A stretch of DNA of 34,041 nt from Planctomycetaceae bacterium. GTDB taxonomy: Bacteria > Planctomycetota > Planctomycetia > Planctomycetales > Planctomycetaceae. The translations under genes were made by a program, and so were the position numbers. Under the pieces are notes generated by a model. That model saw only the letters and a list, made by a program, of their open reading frames with translations, had not been told where the DNA came from and did no database searches. Shown piece by piece: positions 24,271-34,041 of this stretch. The stretch covers positions 6,557 through 40,597 of the forward strand of contig JAKFVC010000057.1 in NCBI GenBank assembly GCA_021732415.1. Reading direction: 5' to 3'. The first letter of the stretch is position 1; each line of letters begins with the position of its first letter.

Positions 24271-27200
24271 ATGATTCCCGCCCGCATCAGACGATGGTTC
24301 AATCGAGCCAATCGCCGCCGGAACTGGTCAAGTAGCTGGTCGCGAGTGGAACTGCTGGAAGACCGTATCGTCCCTGCGGTGCAGACGTTCGACCTGGCCG
24401 ACATCAGTTTGTATGGTGCCAGTGGCTCAAAGGACTCTTCGGCACCCTCGATCTCCGCCGACGGGCAGCTGGTGGCGTTTCTCAGCGACGCCGACAATCT
24501 GGTGCCCAACGACTCGAACAACCTGAATGACGCGTTCGTTTACAACCGAACCACCGGGACGGTCACCCTGGTCAGTGTCGGTCTGAACGGTTATGCGGCC
24601 GGCTGCAATACTGCCGTGACGATCAGCCCTGATGGTCGGTATGTGGCCTTCGAGAACGGCAACTATTACCTGCAAGGCTCGATTCTGAGCGGTATTAGCG
24701 GCGATCAGCTCTATCTCCGCGACCTTGCGACTAGTACAACCGCTGTGCTCTCCAGCAATGCGTCCGGTACCGGCGGTGGCAACCGTAATTCGTATGATCC
24801 TGTTTTTAGTGCCGACAGCCGTCACGTCGCCTTCCGGAGCCGTTCGGATAACCTCGCCACCGGGTTTGTTTTCCACGACACTTCTGGGAACACCAATGTC
24901 TACGAACGTGACTTGAATACCGGAACCACGCAACTCGTGAGCGTCGGTCAGGATGGGGTGCATGATGCGAACGCGAACACAGGTCCGGTCGCGCTCAGCG
25001 CCGACGGGCGGGTCGTTGTCTTCGGTAGCACGGCCACGAACTTAACCTCGCTTAACGGGAACGGCATCGATCAGGTCTATGCTCGCGATATGGTCGCCGG
25101 CGTGACGACGATGGTCAGCGTGAACTTTGCGGGGCAAGCCGGTGGCGGCGGTCACAACGTCATCAACACCGATTCCCAGGTCATTAGCGCCGACGGGCGC
25201 TACGTCGTCTTCCACAGTGGTGCCAGCGATCTGGTCTCACCGCCAACAAGTAGTAACAATGCGTTCTTACGCGACCTGCAAACGGGGACCACCATGCTGG
25301 TGGGCCCGACAACCAATAGCGAAGTTCTGAGTCCCGACGGCCGTTGGGTGGCATTCGCCACTACAGAGAAGTTGACCTCTACTGCCACCAGCGGCCGTCT
25401 GAACGTTTACGTTCGCAACGTGCGGACCGGTGAATTGTCGCTGGCCAGCGTGAACATGTTCGGCACGGCGGGCGGAAACGGCGGCTCGGGAATCGGCACA
25501 TTCTTTGACTTTCCCGGCGGCTTGTGGTTCAGTGCCGATGGGAGTAGGCTGGCATTTCGCAGTCTGGCGACGGATCTGACACCTAACGTCGTGACGGCCA
25601 CGCGAAACTTGTACGTGCGCAATCTCGACGCCGGGACGACGCAACTCGTGACACCCAATCTCGGTGGCACCGACGGTGGAGCCGGTGATTCGGATACCGT
25701 CAGCCACGCCGCGTTCAGCAGCGATGGCAAGATCATCGCGTTCGAGAACATTGCCGGTAATCTGGTCGCGAACGATAACAATCTAGTCAACGACGTGTTT
25801 GCCCGCGACTTGTCGACGCAGGTCACCACGCTGGCCTCGGTGCGCTCTCCGCTGCTGCCGGCTGCTTTCACCACTTCGGGCAGCGGTACCTTGAGTTCCG
25901 TCTCGGCTGACGGCCGCTACGTCGTGTTCACGAGCAACGTATTTTACGGCGTCCCCACCTCGGATCTCGCGCCTGGTGTCACATTTGAAAGCGGGTACGG
26001 GACTTCGCACGTGTTCGTGCGCGACACCCAGACGGGAGCGATTCAAGTTGTTGACCTCGGGGCGAACGGCGTCGCGAAGGGTGGGGGTGGCACTCCTGTC
26101 ATCACTCCGGACGGCCGTTACGTGGCCTTCCTGGGTGGCACGGCACTGCTTCCACCTGGAATTGCGGTGAGTGACGGCCACGACACAAATGTTTTCGTTC
26201 GTGACCTGCAAACGCAGACCACATCGGTTGTCAGTCTCGACGCCACTGGCACTCACGACGCTCCGGGTGGCGGCGAACTGGCCATTAGCTCCGATGGTCG
26301 TTATGTCGCGTGGACGAGTCACGACGTGAGCGCCGTGGCCGGGGTTCAGACGCCGCCGGTCTACAATCAATCCGCCGTCTTCCTCCGTGACCGGCAGACC
26401 GGCACGAACTACTTTGTCAGCCACGATTTGGCCAATGACGGTGCCATCAATGGATACGCCTACAACATCAGCCTGTCCGCCGACGGGCGCTACCTCGCTT
26501 ACCGTTCGAATGATCCCAATTTGGCGGCGAACGACACCAATAACGGCTTCGACGTGTTCCGCTGGGACCGCACCACCGGCCTGAACGCCCTCGTCAGCGT
26601 CAATCTTGCGGGCACCGGAACTGGAAACGGGCAGTCGGCATCGGAAAATCGTCCGGTCATGACCCCCGACGGGCGCTACATCGCGTTCGACAGCGCCGCT
26701 GGCAATCTCGTAGCCGGCGATAGCAATGGCCGCACCGACGTGTTTGTACGCGACATGCAGGGGACCGGCACAACGACTCGGGTGAGCGTCCCGAACTCGG
26801 GCGGCTCGGCCAACAACGACTCGGTGTTTCCCACCATCAGTGACGATGGTAGCCGTGTGGCGTTCCTGAGTAACGCGTCGAACCTGACGGCCGCCCCCTC
26901 GGGTGGCGGCGGGACCAAGACTTTTGTACGTGACCTGACGCAGGGGATAACGATCGCTGCCACGGTCAATACGGCCGGTGCCACGGTTTACGGGGGCGGA
27001 CGCCTTAGCCCAAACGGGCGCTACGTCTTCTTTGGGAGCGACCGAACCGATCTGGTCGCGAATTTCATCGATGGCAACGGCGGCGGACAAGATCTGTATG
27101 TTCGCGATCTGCAGCAGAATCTTACCAAGCTCGTGACCTATGGCTTTTCGGGAACCGCCAGCGGTAACGGCAATTCGAACTCGTCGAGCTATAACTACCG

Positions 27201-30200
27201 CATCGCGGGCGACAGCAGTGCGGTGTACTTCGACGCCGAAGTGTCCAACCTGTTCGCCGGCGACCACAACGGCCAACGAGACGTGTTCGGCACCTCGACG
27301 GCGGGCTACTCGTTGATCCGCGGGCAGGTCTTCCGCGATGCCAACGGGAACGGCAGCAAGGACGGCGGCGACAAGGGACTGTCATACTGGACGGTTTACA
27401 TCGACGCGAACGCCAACGGCCAATTCGACAGCAGCGATCCCTACGCACTGACCGATCTCACCGGCAACTATTCACTCAACGGCCTGACGCCGGGCACGTA
27501 TGCCGTCGCCATCGTGCCACAGCCCGGCTACACTCAGACGATGCCAGCCGGTACGTACTCGGTCACGATTGCGACCGATGGCACCACTATCTCCGGGAAA
27601 GACTTCGGCGAGGTCATTCCGATTCCCGACTTGGCGAACTCCGCAGTTTCGTTCACTCCGGCGAGCGCCTCCGCGGGGCAGTCGATCACTGTCCACTGGA
27701 CCGTAAAAAATCAGGGGAACACGGCCGCGGTCGGCAGTTGGGAAGACGCCATCTTCCTCTCGCCGACTCCCACGCTCGGCGTCGGCGCTCTGCTATTGAC
27801 CACGGTTCCCCACAACGGAGGACTGGCGCTCAATGGTCAGTACGCGGGAATTGCGGATGTGGCACTTCCCGCGACGCCGGGCGACTGGTACGTGATTGTG
27901 CGGGCCGACTCGCGTAATCAGGTGCAGGAGGGCGATTTCGGGACGAACAAGAGTAACAACGTCGCCGCGTCGGCTTCGACTGTGAATATCTCCATCCCCA
28001 CCCTCGCACCGAACTCGCCGGTTCAGGGAACATTTACGGGAATTGGCTCGGGCTTCTACTACCAGATCAGCGTGGCGGCCGGTCAGACGCTCACGTTCTC
28101 GCTCACGAGCGCCGCCGGTAGCGGCGGGGACGCAATTTACGTCCGCCGCGGTGCCGTTCCGACTCCCGACACGTTCGACTTCACCGCACGTGTGGCGGGG
28201 CAGGCCAACCAGACGCTCACCATCCCGACTACCGCCGCCGGTACCTATGACGTTTATGTCCGCTCACTCTACGGAGCGGCGAGCACCGCCGGCTTCACTC
28301 TGACGGCCAGCCTGCCGACATTCGGAATTACCGCGATCGATCAGACCACCGGCGGCAACACCGGGCGTGTCACGATCCCCATCCACGGCACGCTGCTGAC
28401 AACCTCGACCAACGCCGTACTCGTGAACGGCGGAACGGTCCTCGCGCCGGTCGCAGTGAGTTACCAGGACGCCTCCACGCTGTACGCCACGTTCGACCTC
28501 ACCGGCATCGCGACGGGAACATACGGCGTGCGGCTCACAGATGGCGCCCAGTCTGCGACGCTCGCGGGAACGTTCTCGGTGGTCGCGGGGCATACCGGAA
28601 CAATCGAAGTCTCTCTGAGCGTTCCATCGGCCATTCGCGCCGGCGGCACGGATGGCGTCGTCGTGAGGTACACCAACACGGGGAACGTGGACGCGATCGC
28701 GCCACTCATCACCCTGTCGGCTGATCATGCGCTCTTCCATCTCCCTGATGAACCGAACCTGGTCGCTGACTCGGTGCAATTCCTCGGCATCAGTACCAGC
28801 GGACCGGCTGGCATCCTCCGTCCCGGCGAGAGCGGCGAGATCACAATCCCGCTGCGCTCGACAGCCGCGGCGGGTCAAGACATTCACTTCTCGACACAGA
28901 TCGCGGATGACACCGCAGCAATGGACTGGGCGGCCTTTAAGGATTCGCTGCGGATGGATCACATCCCGCCGGATGCCTGGGACGCCGTCTATGCGAACTT
29001 CACGGCCGTCATCGGAACCACGGTCGGCAGCTATCACGCCGTGCTCGCCGCAGATGCGAGCTATCTTGGTCTACTCGGCGAGCGCACCCCAAACGTTGCC
29101 CGGCTGCTCTCCTTCGAGTTCAACAAGGCGGCGGGCGTCTTCACCAGCCAGACCTTGACGACAATCGTCGATGCCAGTTTTCCAGCCCCAGGCTTGTCGC
29201 TGACCTTCGTACGGCAGTTTCAGCAATCGCTGATCGGCCGCTACACGGTCGGCCCCTTCGGTCGCGGCTGGACCGACAATTGGCAATATGAGGTCACGGC
29301 CGACGAGGAGGGAAACGTCGATGTCCAGGTCAACGGCATCGGACGATACTTCGCATTGCAGCGAGACGGAGGTTACCTGGGTGCACACGGCGATCTTGGC
29401 TCATTGAGCTTGATTTCCGGAAAGTACCAACTCCGCGAGACGGATGGATCGATTACCGCTTTCAAAGCGGACGGCACGTTCGATTATGTGCAGGATTCCA
29501 ACGGTAACCGTATCACTGCCACCTACACCAGCGGCCTGTTGACTAAGCTGAAGCATTCCGACGGCGACTTTCTCACGATTACCTACACGACCATCGCCGG
29601 GAACAGCCTGATCCACTCGGTGACTGATCCCGGCGGCCGGGTGACCACCTACGGCTACGACGCAACCGGCCAGCAGCTGACGACGTTTACCGACGAGTAC
29701 GGTATCACGCAGTACACGTATCTCACTGGGCAGAGCAACCTCCCGCTTAACCATGCGCTCAGCGAGATTGCCTACGCGGACAACACGCACCTCTTCTACG
29801 GCTATGACGGTCAGGGGCGGCTCGTCGATCAGCACCGCGATGGCAACCTGGAAGGCGTGACCTATACGTATGGCGCAGTTGGCGGGTACACGGTCACCAA
29901 TGCCGTCAATGCCGCGGCCACGTTCCTGATTGACGATGCCGGCCAGGTGCGGGAATCGATCGACCCGCTCGGCCGGGTGACGCGATTCACTTACGACGCC
30001 AATCGCCACCTGACCCAGGTGACGGCACCGCTCGGCACCTCGACTTCCTATCACTACGACAACCAAGGGAACGTGACTTCGACCCTCGATTCGCTCGGCA
30101 ACACAGTGAGCTTCACGTACGACACGGGCCACCACCTGACCGGCTACACGGATGCCCGGGGAAACACGACGGGCTATCAGCCCGATGCGGCCGGAAATCT

Positions 30201-33200
30201 GTTGTCGATCACTTACCCGGCAGTCAACGGTGCGACGACGAGCCAGCATTTCCAATACGATCCGCTCGGCAATCTTTCAGAATCGCTCAACGCCCGCGGA
30301 CAAGCCATGGATTACATCTATTTCCCGAACGGGCAACTCAAGACCGCAACCTTTGCCGACGCCACGACGCAACAGTACCAGTACGACGCGCACGGCAATT
30401 TGACCCAGGTGATTGACCGGCAAGGAGGCGTCACCGCGCTCCAGTACGACGCGGCCGACAACCTGAAAGAGATTGACTATCCGGACGCCCGGTTCCTGAA
30501 GTTCACCTACAACGTGGTCGGGCAGCGGCTCCAGAGCCAGGACCAGGACACCTTCACCGTCAATTACCACTACGACGCACTCGGCCGGCTGGACAAACTC
30601 ACCGACGGTAGCAGCAATCTCATTGTGTCGTACGCCTACGACGCCGCCGGCCAGTTAATCGAAAAGGACCTCGGAAACGGCACTTACAGTACGTATCAGT
30701 ACGATCTCGCGGGCAGCCTGATCGAACTCATTAATCGTGCGCCGCGGCCCGGTGCCGGACAGGACGGGCCGGTTAACTCGGAGTTCGACTACACTTACGA
30801 TGAAGTCGGCCGCATGGTCACGGCCACGACGTCGGACGGCGATTGGGGGTACAGCTACGATGCCGACAGCCAACTGACGGGTGCGGTCTTCACGCCGAAC
30901 GGCACGTCAACTCTGACTGCCCAGGATTTGCAGTACAGCTACGACGCGGCCGGCAACCGCACGCAGACTGTCATCAACGGCGTGACAACGCTCTATACGG
31001 CAGACGCGCGCAACGAGTACACCCAAGTCGGGGATTCCAGTTACACGTTCGACGCTGACGGCAATCTCGCGACCGCAACGACGGGCGGCGTCACGACCAC
31101 CTACAGCTTCAACCAGATTAACCAACTCACCGGCATCGCGACGCCCGGCCACGACGCGACACCGGCCGACGTCTGGTCGCACGCCTATGACGCCTTCGGC
31201 AACCGTACCGGCACGACCCACAACGGTGCGACGACGACCTACCAGTTCGACCCGATCGGCCTCGGCAACCTGGTTGCTGCGTTCGACAGTACGGGATCGC
31301 TGACGACCCACTACACGTATGGCATGGGGCTGGTGAGCCAGGTGCCGGTCGCCGGTGCGGCCGGCTTCTACGACTTCGATCTGACCGGCAACACGGCAGG
31401 TATTACCGGGGCCGCCGGCACATACTTGAACAAGTACGCGTACTTGCCATTTGGCCAATTGGCAGCCAGCAGTGGCAGTCTGGCGAATCCGTTCACATTC
31501 GTCGGTTCGGCCGGTGGGACAAGCGATGGTAGCGGATTGCTCAATATGCGTGCTCGGAACTACGATCTGGCGAGCGGGCAGTTCATCTCGAATGACCCGC
31601 TCTCGATCGGGGGCGGTGACACCAATCTTCGGCGATATGTTGGTAATTCTCCAACAGACGGGCTCGATCCTACAGGGCTGTGCGAAGATGATCACGACGA
31701 CTACCACAAAGAAGTCGAGCGAATCAAGGAAGAATGGCATGGAAATTTCATGCTTGCCCACGATCCATTGGTTTATGCGTTTCATCCAGACTGGTACTAT
31801 TTGGCGAAGGATTGGCTCAAGACGCATGATCTAAAACAGATGTTGACGGGCGCCGAATTCATGGAACAACAACGGCAACAATTCCATCACAATCCAGACT
31901 TTGACGACGCCATGCTACTGCCGCAGCAGCTGCAAGGTGATCCCACGGGTCTTCCTCCAATTCCACCAGGCGGTGGCGGCACATGCCCCTGCGCCTGCCC
32001 AGCTCAGCAACCACCGCCCACCAGCGGTAACGCCGGTCCCGGCGGCAAGTCGGGCAGCCCGGGCTCGTTCGACCCCAACGAACTCATCGGACCGGCTGGG
32101 TTCGGCGATGCGGCATTCGTCGGCATCGACCAGACACTGCCTTACACAATCGGCTTCGAGAACGACCCCGTCAAAGCGACCGCTGCGGCTCAGATCGTCG
32201 TGGTCACAGAGCAACTCGACACCGATCTCGATTGGTTCACCTTCGCGTTTGGCGACATCCAGATCGGTTCACTAACGATTCTCGTACCGGCCGGCCTGCA
32301 GTCGTTCGCGACGATCTACGACACCAAGAACATCGACGGCACGCCGCTGACGGTGAGCGTGAGCGCCAATCTGAACCTGTCGACCGGAATCGTCACCTGG
32401 ACGTTCCTGTCCATCGATCCGGCCACTGGTCTGGCTCCGACCAACCCCGTCGCCGGCTTTCTCCTCGTGGATGACAACACCGGCCGCGGCCAGGGCTACG
32501 TCCACTATACCGTGCGGCCGAAATCCACTGACACTTCAGGCACCGTGATCAGCGCCCAGGCCTCCATCGTGTTCGATACGAACCAGCCGATCGACACACC
32601 GACTGCCCAGAATACCCTCGACGCGGACGGCCCCACCAGCACCGTTTCTTCGCTCGCGGCACACTCCTCTGCCAGCTTCCCGGTGAGCTGGTCGGGAAGC
32701 GATGACGTGGGTGGATCGGGAATTGCCGGTTACGACGTGTACGTCAGCGACAACAATGGAGCCTATACTCTCTGGCAATCCGCCACGGCCGCGACTTCCG
32801 CGACGTACACGGGTCTCGATGGGCATACCTATCGCTTCTACTCAGTGGCTCACGACAACGTGGGACATGTCGAAGCCGCGCCCGAAACTGGCGACGCCCT
32901 GACAACGGTCGAAGTCAACACGGCTCCGGTCCTGGCTAACCTGGGCGAGGCACCCACATTTATGGGGAAGGCCAAGACGCCCGTCAAGGTCTTCCCCTCG
33001 TTGACCGTGACCGATGCGGATGGCAGTGCCACCCTCGCCACCATCGTGATCAGTCTTCCGTTGGGCAAGGCCAAGAAGAATCCGGACGTCGTCAGCCTGC
33101 CCGGACTGGCGGCCTTGGGTACCAGGGCAGACGCCAACGTGGCCGGCCGTCTGCAAATCACCATTACTCTCAGAGAAGGTGCCACCAACGCCGCCGTGCA

Positions 33201-33342
33201 GGCCATGTTGGAAGGCCTGACATTCCAGACCAAGGGCGCGGGCTTGAAGATTGCCAGTCGCGGATTCCAATTGCGGGTGACCGATCGCACTGGATTGCAG
33301 AGCAACCTGATTACTCAGACTCTGACCGTGCGGAAGAAGTAG
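24271..33342 (+). CDS. Giant RHS/YD-repeat surface protein RHS2 with TolB-like propeller
   Basis: 3023 aa from the ATG at 24271, with GAAAGAAG just upstream; an in-frame TTG at 24256 is a less likely start. The N terminus is basic and has VELLEDRIVPA (26-36), a LEPR-XLL-like planctomycete export motif. Then come 16 PD40/TolB-like repeats ('SADGRYVAF.S...NL...VFVRDL.TG.T..VS', about 40-1010); an SdrD-B-like domain ('GQVFRDANGNGSKDGGD', about 1016-1115); CARDB (about 1117-1240); PPC (about 1240-1347); an IPT-like domain (about 1350-1440); a COG1361-like domain; an RHS N-terminal region (about 1632-1734); YD repeats (about 1744-2367); the RHS core ending DPTGL (to 2470); a variable segment (2471-2600); a 'DPNELIGP' DUF7619-like module; an FN3-like domain; and the C-terminal cadherin-like domain. 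The additional cadherin domain of RHS1 is missing. Probably exported, cell-surface (inference). Confidence 0.93.
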   Translation: MIPARIRRWFNRANRRRNWSSSWSRVELLEDRIVPAVQTFDLADISLYGASGSKDSSAPSISADGQLVAFLSDADNLVPNDSNNLNDAFVYNRTTGTVTLVSVGLNGYAAGCNTAVTISPDGRYVAFENGNYYLQGSILSGISGDQLYLRDLATSTTAVLSSNASGTGGGNRNSYDPVFSADSRHVAFRSRSDNLATGFVFHDTSGNTNVYERDLNTGTTQLVSVGQDGVHDANANTGPVALSADGRVVVFGSTATNLTSLNGNGIDQVYARDMVAGVTTMVSVNFAGQAGGGGHNVINTDSQVISADGRYVVFHSGASDLVSPPTSSNNAFLRDLQTGTTMLVGPTTNSEVLSPDGRWVAFATTEKLTSTATSGRLNVYVRNVRTGELSLASVNMFGTAGGNGGSGIGTFFDFPGGLWFSADGSRLAFRSLATDLTPNVVTATRNLYVRNLDAGTTQLVTPNLGGTDGGAGDSDTVSHAAFSSDGKIIAFENIAGNLVANDNNLVNDVFARDLSTQVTTLASVRSPLLPAAFTTSGSGTLSSVSADGRYVVFTSNVFYGVPTSDLAPGVTFESGYGTSHVFVRDTQTGAIQVVDLGANGVAKGGGGTPVITPDGRYVAFLGGTALLPPGIAVSDGHDTNVFVRDLQTQTTSVVSLDATGTHDAPGGGELAISSDGRYVAWTSHDVSAVAGVQTPPVYNQSAVFLRDRQTGTNYFVSHDLANDGAINGYAYNISLSADGRYLAYRSNDPNLAANDTNNGFDVFRWDRTTGLNALVSVNLAGTGTGNGQSASENRPVMTPDGRYIAFDSAAGNLVAGDSNGRTDVFVRDMQGTGTTTRVSVPNSGGSANNDSVFPTISDDGSRVAFLSNASNLTAAPSGGGGTKTFVRDLTQGITIAATVNTAGATVYGGGRLSPNGRYVFFGSDRTDLVANFIDGNGGGQDLYVRDLQQNLTKLVTYGFSGTASGNGNSNSSSYNYRIAGDSSAVYFDAEVSNLFAGDHNGQRDVFGTSTAGYSLIRGQVFRDANGNGSKDGGDKGLSYWTVYIDANANGQFDSSDPYALTDLTGNYSLNGLTPGTYAVAIVPQPGYTQTMPAGTYSVTIATDGTTISGKDFGEVIPIPDLANSAVSFTPASASAGQSITVHWTVKNQGNTAAVGSWEDAIFLSPTPTLGVGALLLTTVPHNGGLALNGQYAGIADVALPATPGDWYVIVRADSRNQVQEGDFGTNKSNNVAASASTVNISIPTLAPNSPVQGTFTGIGSGFYYQISVAAGQTLTFSLTSAAGSGGDAIYVRRGAVPTPDTFDFTARVAGQANQTLTIPTTAAGTYDVYVRSLYGAASTAGFTLTASLPTFGITAIDQTTGGNTGRVTIPIHGTLLTTSTNAVLVNGGTVLAPVAVSYQDASTLYATFDLTGIATGTYGVRLTDGAQSATLAGTFSVVAGHTGTIEVSLSVPSAIRAGGTDGVVVRYTNTGNVDAIAPLITLSADHALFHLPDEPNLVADSVQFLGISTSGPAGILRPGESGEITIPLRSTAAAGQDIHFSTQIADDTAAMDWAAFKDSLRMDHIPPDAWDAVYANFTAVIGTTVGSYHAVLAADASYLGLLGERTPNVARLLSFEFNKAAGVFTSQTLTTIVDASFPAPGLSLTFVRQFQQSLIGRYTVGPFGRGWTDNWQYEVTADEEGNVDVQVNGIGRYFALQRDGGYLGAHGDLGSLSLISGKYQLRETDGSITAFKADGTFDYVQDSNGNRITATYTSGLLTKLKHSDGDFLTITYTTIAGNSLIHSVTDPGGRVTTYGYDATGQQLTTFTDEYGITQYTYLTGQSNLPLNHALSEIAYADNTHLFYGYDGQGRLVDQHRDGNLEGVTYTYGAVGGYTVTNAVNAAATFLIDDAGQVRESIDPLGRVTRFTYDANRHLTQVTAPLGTSTSYHYDNQGNVTSTLDSLGNTVSFTYDTGHHLTGYTDARGNTTGYQPDAAGNLLSITYPAVNGATTSQHFQYDPLGNLSESLNARGQAMDYIYFPNGQLKTATFADATTQQYQYDAHGNLTQVIDRQGGVTALQYDAADNLKEIDYPDARFLKFTYNVVGQRLQSQDQDTFTVNYHYDALGRLDKLTDGSSNLIVSYAYDAAGQLIEKDLGNGTYSTYQYDLAGSLIELINRAPRPGAGQDGPVNSEFDYTYDEVGRMVTATTSDGDWGYSYDADSQLTGAVFTPNGTSTLTAQDLQYSYDAAGNRTQTVINGVTTLYTADARNEYTQVGDSSYTFDADGNLATATTGGVTTTYSFNQINQLTGIATPGHDATPADVWSHAYDAFGNRTGTTHNGATTTYQFDPIGLGNLVAAFDSTGSLTTHYTYGMGLVSQVPVAGAAGFYDFDLTGNTAGITGAAGTYLNKYAYLPFGQLAASSGSLANPFTFVGSAGGTSDGSGLLNMRARNYDLASGQFISNDPLSIGGGDTNLRRYVGNSPTDGLDPTGLCEDDHDDYHKEVERIKEEWHGNFMLAHDPLVYAFHPDWYYLAKDWLKTHDLKQMLTGAEFMEQQRQQFHHNPDFDDAMLLPQQLQGDPTGLPPIPPGGGGTCPCACPAQQPPPTSGNAGPGGKSGSPGSFDPNELIGPAGFGDAAFVGIDQTLPYTIGFENDPVKATAAAQIVVVTEQLDTDLDWFTFAFGDIQIGSLTILVPAGLQSFATIYDTKNIDGTPLTVSVSANLNLSTGIVTWTFLSIDPATGLAPTNPVAGFLLVDDNTGRGQGYVHYTVRPKSTDTSGTVISAQASIVFDTNQPIDTPTAQNTLDADGPTSTVSSLAAHSSASFPVSWSGSDDVGGSGIAGYDVYVSDNNGAYTLWQSATAATSATYTGLDGHTYRFYSVAHDNVGHVEAAPETGDALTTVEVNTAPVLANLGEAPTFMGKAKTPVKVFPSLTVTDADGSATLATIVISLPLGKAKKNPDVVSLPGLAALGTRADANVAGRLQITITLREGATNAAVQAMLEGLTFQTKGAGLKIASRGFQLRVTDRTGLQSNLITQTLTVRKK
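31681..32070 (+). other. Variable segment after the RHS core of RHS2
   Basis: 130 codons between DPTGL and DPNE. The first part (to about 31920) is charged and His/Asp/Glu/Gln-rich, predicted helical ('YHKEVERIKEEWHG', 'MEQQRQQFHHNPDFDD') and AT-richer than its flanks. The second part is a Gly/Pro linker with CPCACP. It is unlike the RHS1 segment at 6335-6727, although almost equal in length. No known toxin motif. Confidence 0.7.
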
Positions 33343-34041
33343 ACAGCCTTCGGTTCCGTAGGTGATACACAAGTGAGCAAGAGTTTTCTCCTGCCCCGTA
33401 CAAAACTCTGGCACAGCATCGCCAGATTAGATCCAAGGTACTCTCCGCACCGAGACGACGTGACGTGATGTGCGAGACCGCTCGCGTGGCCACAGTCAAG
33501 GTCTCGGATGGTTCGGGTGACTCATGCTTCAGGATTGAATGTGGCTGAAACAATAGGTGCAACGTCCAGTTCATGATGCTATGGTCGTGAGATCGGTTTG
33601 GTTTGAGGATTCGCAGGAAAGCAGAGTATTTTTACCTCGTCAGAGGCTACGGCGAAAGTTTGGTGGCGGTGCCAATGCGGGGAGAATTTCCCACCGGTTG
33701 GGTTCGGGCGACTCTGGGAGAGTTTTTCGAAATTCAACCCGGACATCCGTGGCTACGCAGAGCTCCTAAAGCACCATTCAAATCAGTTCTGGCGCTAACG
33801 ACACTCTTTGTTCCGCTAACCGCTGGGTTTTGAACTGGCGTGCCATAGGAAATCATTCTGAGTGGTTAACGGCTTTCATTGACAAAGAGTAGATTCGTTC
33901 GCATGCGAAGCGCTCTCTTTGTTTCGCTGGCTCGCATCAAAGAGTAGCCAGGTCTCACGAAACCCCATTAAAAGCAGGATTCTGCGCGCTCTCTCTTTGG
34001 CGGTCAAAGAGAGATTCCGTAAGAGGGTTCGGTTCGGGGAG
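33340..34041. repeat. Long non-coding direct repeat, right copy (continues past window)
   Basis: Identical by eye to 8354-9055, from the stop codon of RHS2 to the last base of the window. It includes the same hairpin cluster (33883-34014). No gene is supported within it. The collinear coding part just before it (32917-33339) is only about 91-92% identical to 7931-8353. Confidence 0.95.

Noticed and set aside
25783-27276. Minus-strand open frame of 497 codons opposite the TolB-like repeats
   Set aside because: Antisense shadow of the repeated propeller coding sequence; the + strand protein is clearly the real one.

Overview
The window (about 34 kb, fairly GC-rich) looks like an accessory chromosomal region of a planctomycete (phylum Planctomycetota). 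The basis is the combination of giant secreted RHS/YD-repeat proteins that carry PPC, CARDB and SdrD-like domains and a conserved 'DPNE..GP.G.G' C-terminal module; N-terminal 'LE.LE.R' / 'ELLEDR' (LEPR-XLL-like) motifs; and an ECF sigma factor placed beside Ser/Thr kinases that carry a zinc anti-sigma-like motif, leucine-rich repeats and beta-propellers. The genus cannot be named from the sequence. All convincing genes are on the + strand. Layout: (1) 2-8356, the 3' part of a giant RHS protein (RHS1, start off-window) with an exact 447-bp repeat inside its beta-helix region; (2) 8354-9055, a non-coding 702-bp block that recurs without a visible mismatch at 33340-34041, followed by about 800 bp with no supported gene; (3) 9858-21012, a run of ECF sigma factor, Ser/Thr kinase with LRRs, Ser/Thr kinase with a propeller and CBM9-like ectodomain, and a secreted beta-propeller protein; (4) 21075-22993, a group II intron with maturase and a recognisable domain V, directly followed by the truncated 5' end of a second related intron (22994 to about 23069), which is fused to a frameshifted fragment of a paralogue of the secreted propeller gene (about 23064-23290); (5) 23570-24079, a small exported protein; (6) 24271-33342, a complete second giant RHS protein (RHS2, 3023 aa) with 16 TolB/PD40-like repeats at its N terminus; (7) the second copy of the non-coding block, running off the window end. 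How the genes may work together (inference): the sigma factor and the two membrane kinases look like a signalling set in which kinase ectodomains (LRR; propeller plus carbohydrate-binding-like module) face outward and the cytoplasmic kinases act on transcription, possibly through the sigma factor. The RHS proteins are likely surface or secreted filament/adhesin or polymorphic effector chassis. The two RHS proteins share the middle and the C-terminal tail but have different N-terminal display domains and different, AT-richer ~130-aa segments directly after the RHS core. Unlike textbook Rhs toxins, these variable segments are internal, because conserved DUF7619-like, FN3-like and cadherin-like modules follow them. 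Main points for a second look: the perfectly conserved non-coding repeat downstream of diverged coding sequence (recent gene conversion or duplication, about 25 kb apart); the internal variable cassettes; a one-domain cadherin insertion/deletion between NTAP motifs; the tandem group II intron with an EBS1-IBS1 match and an intron/pseudogene chimera; and the unusual kinase architectures.
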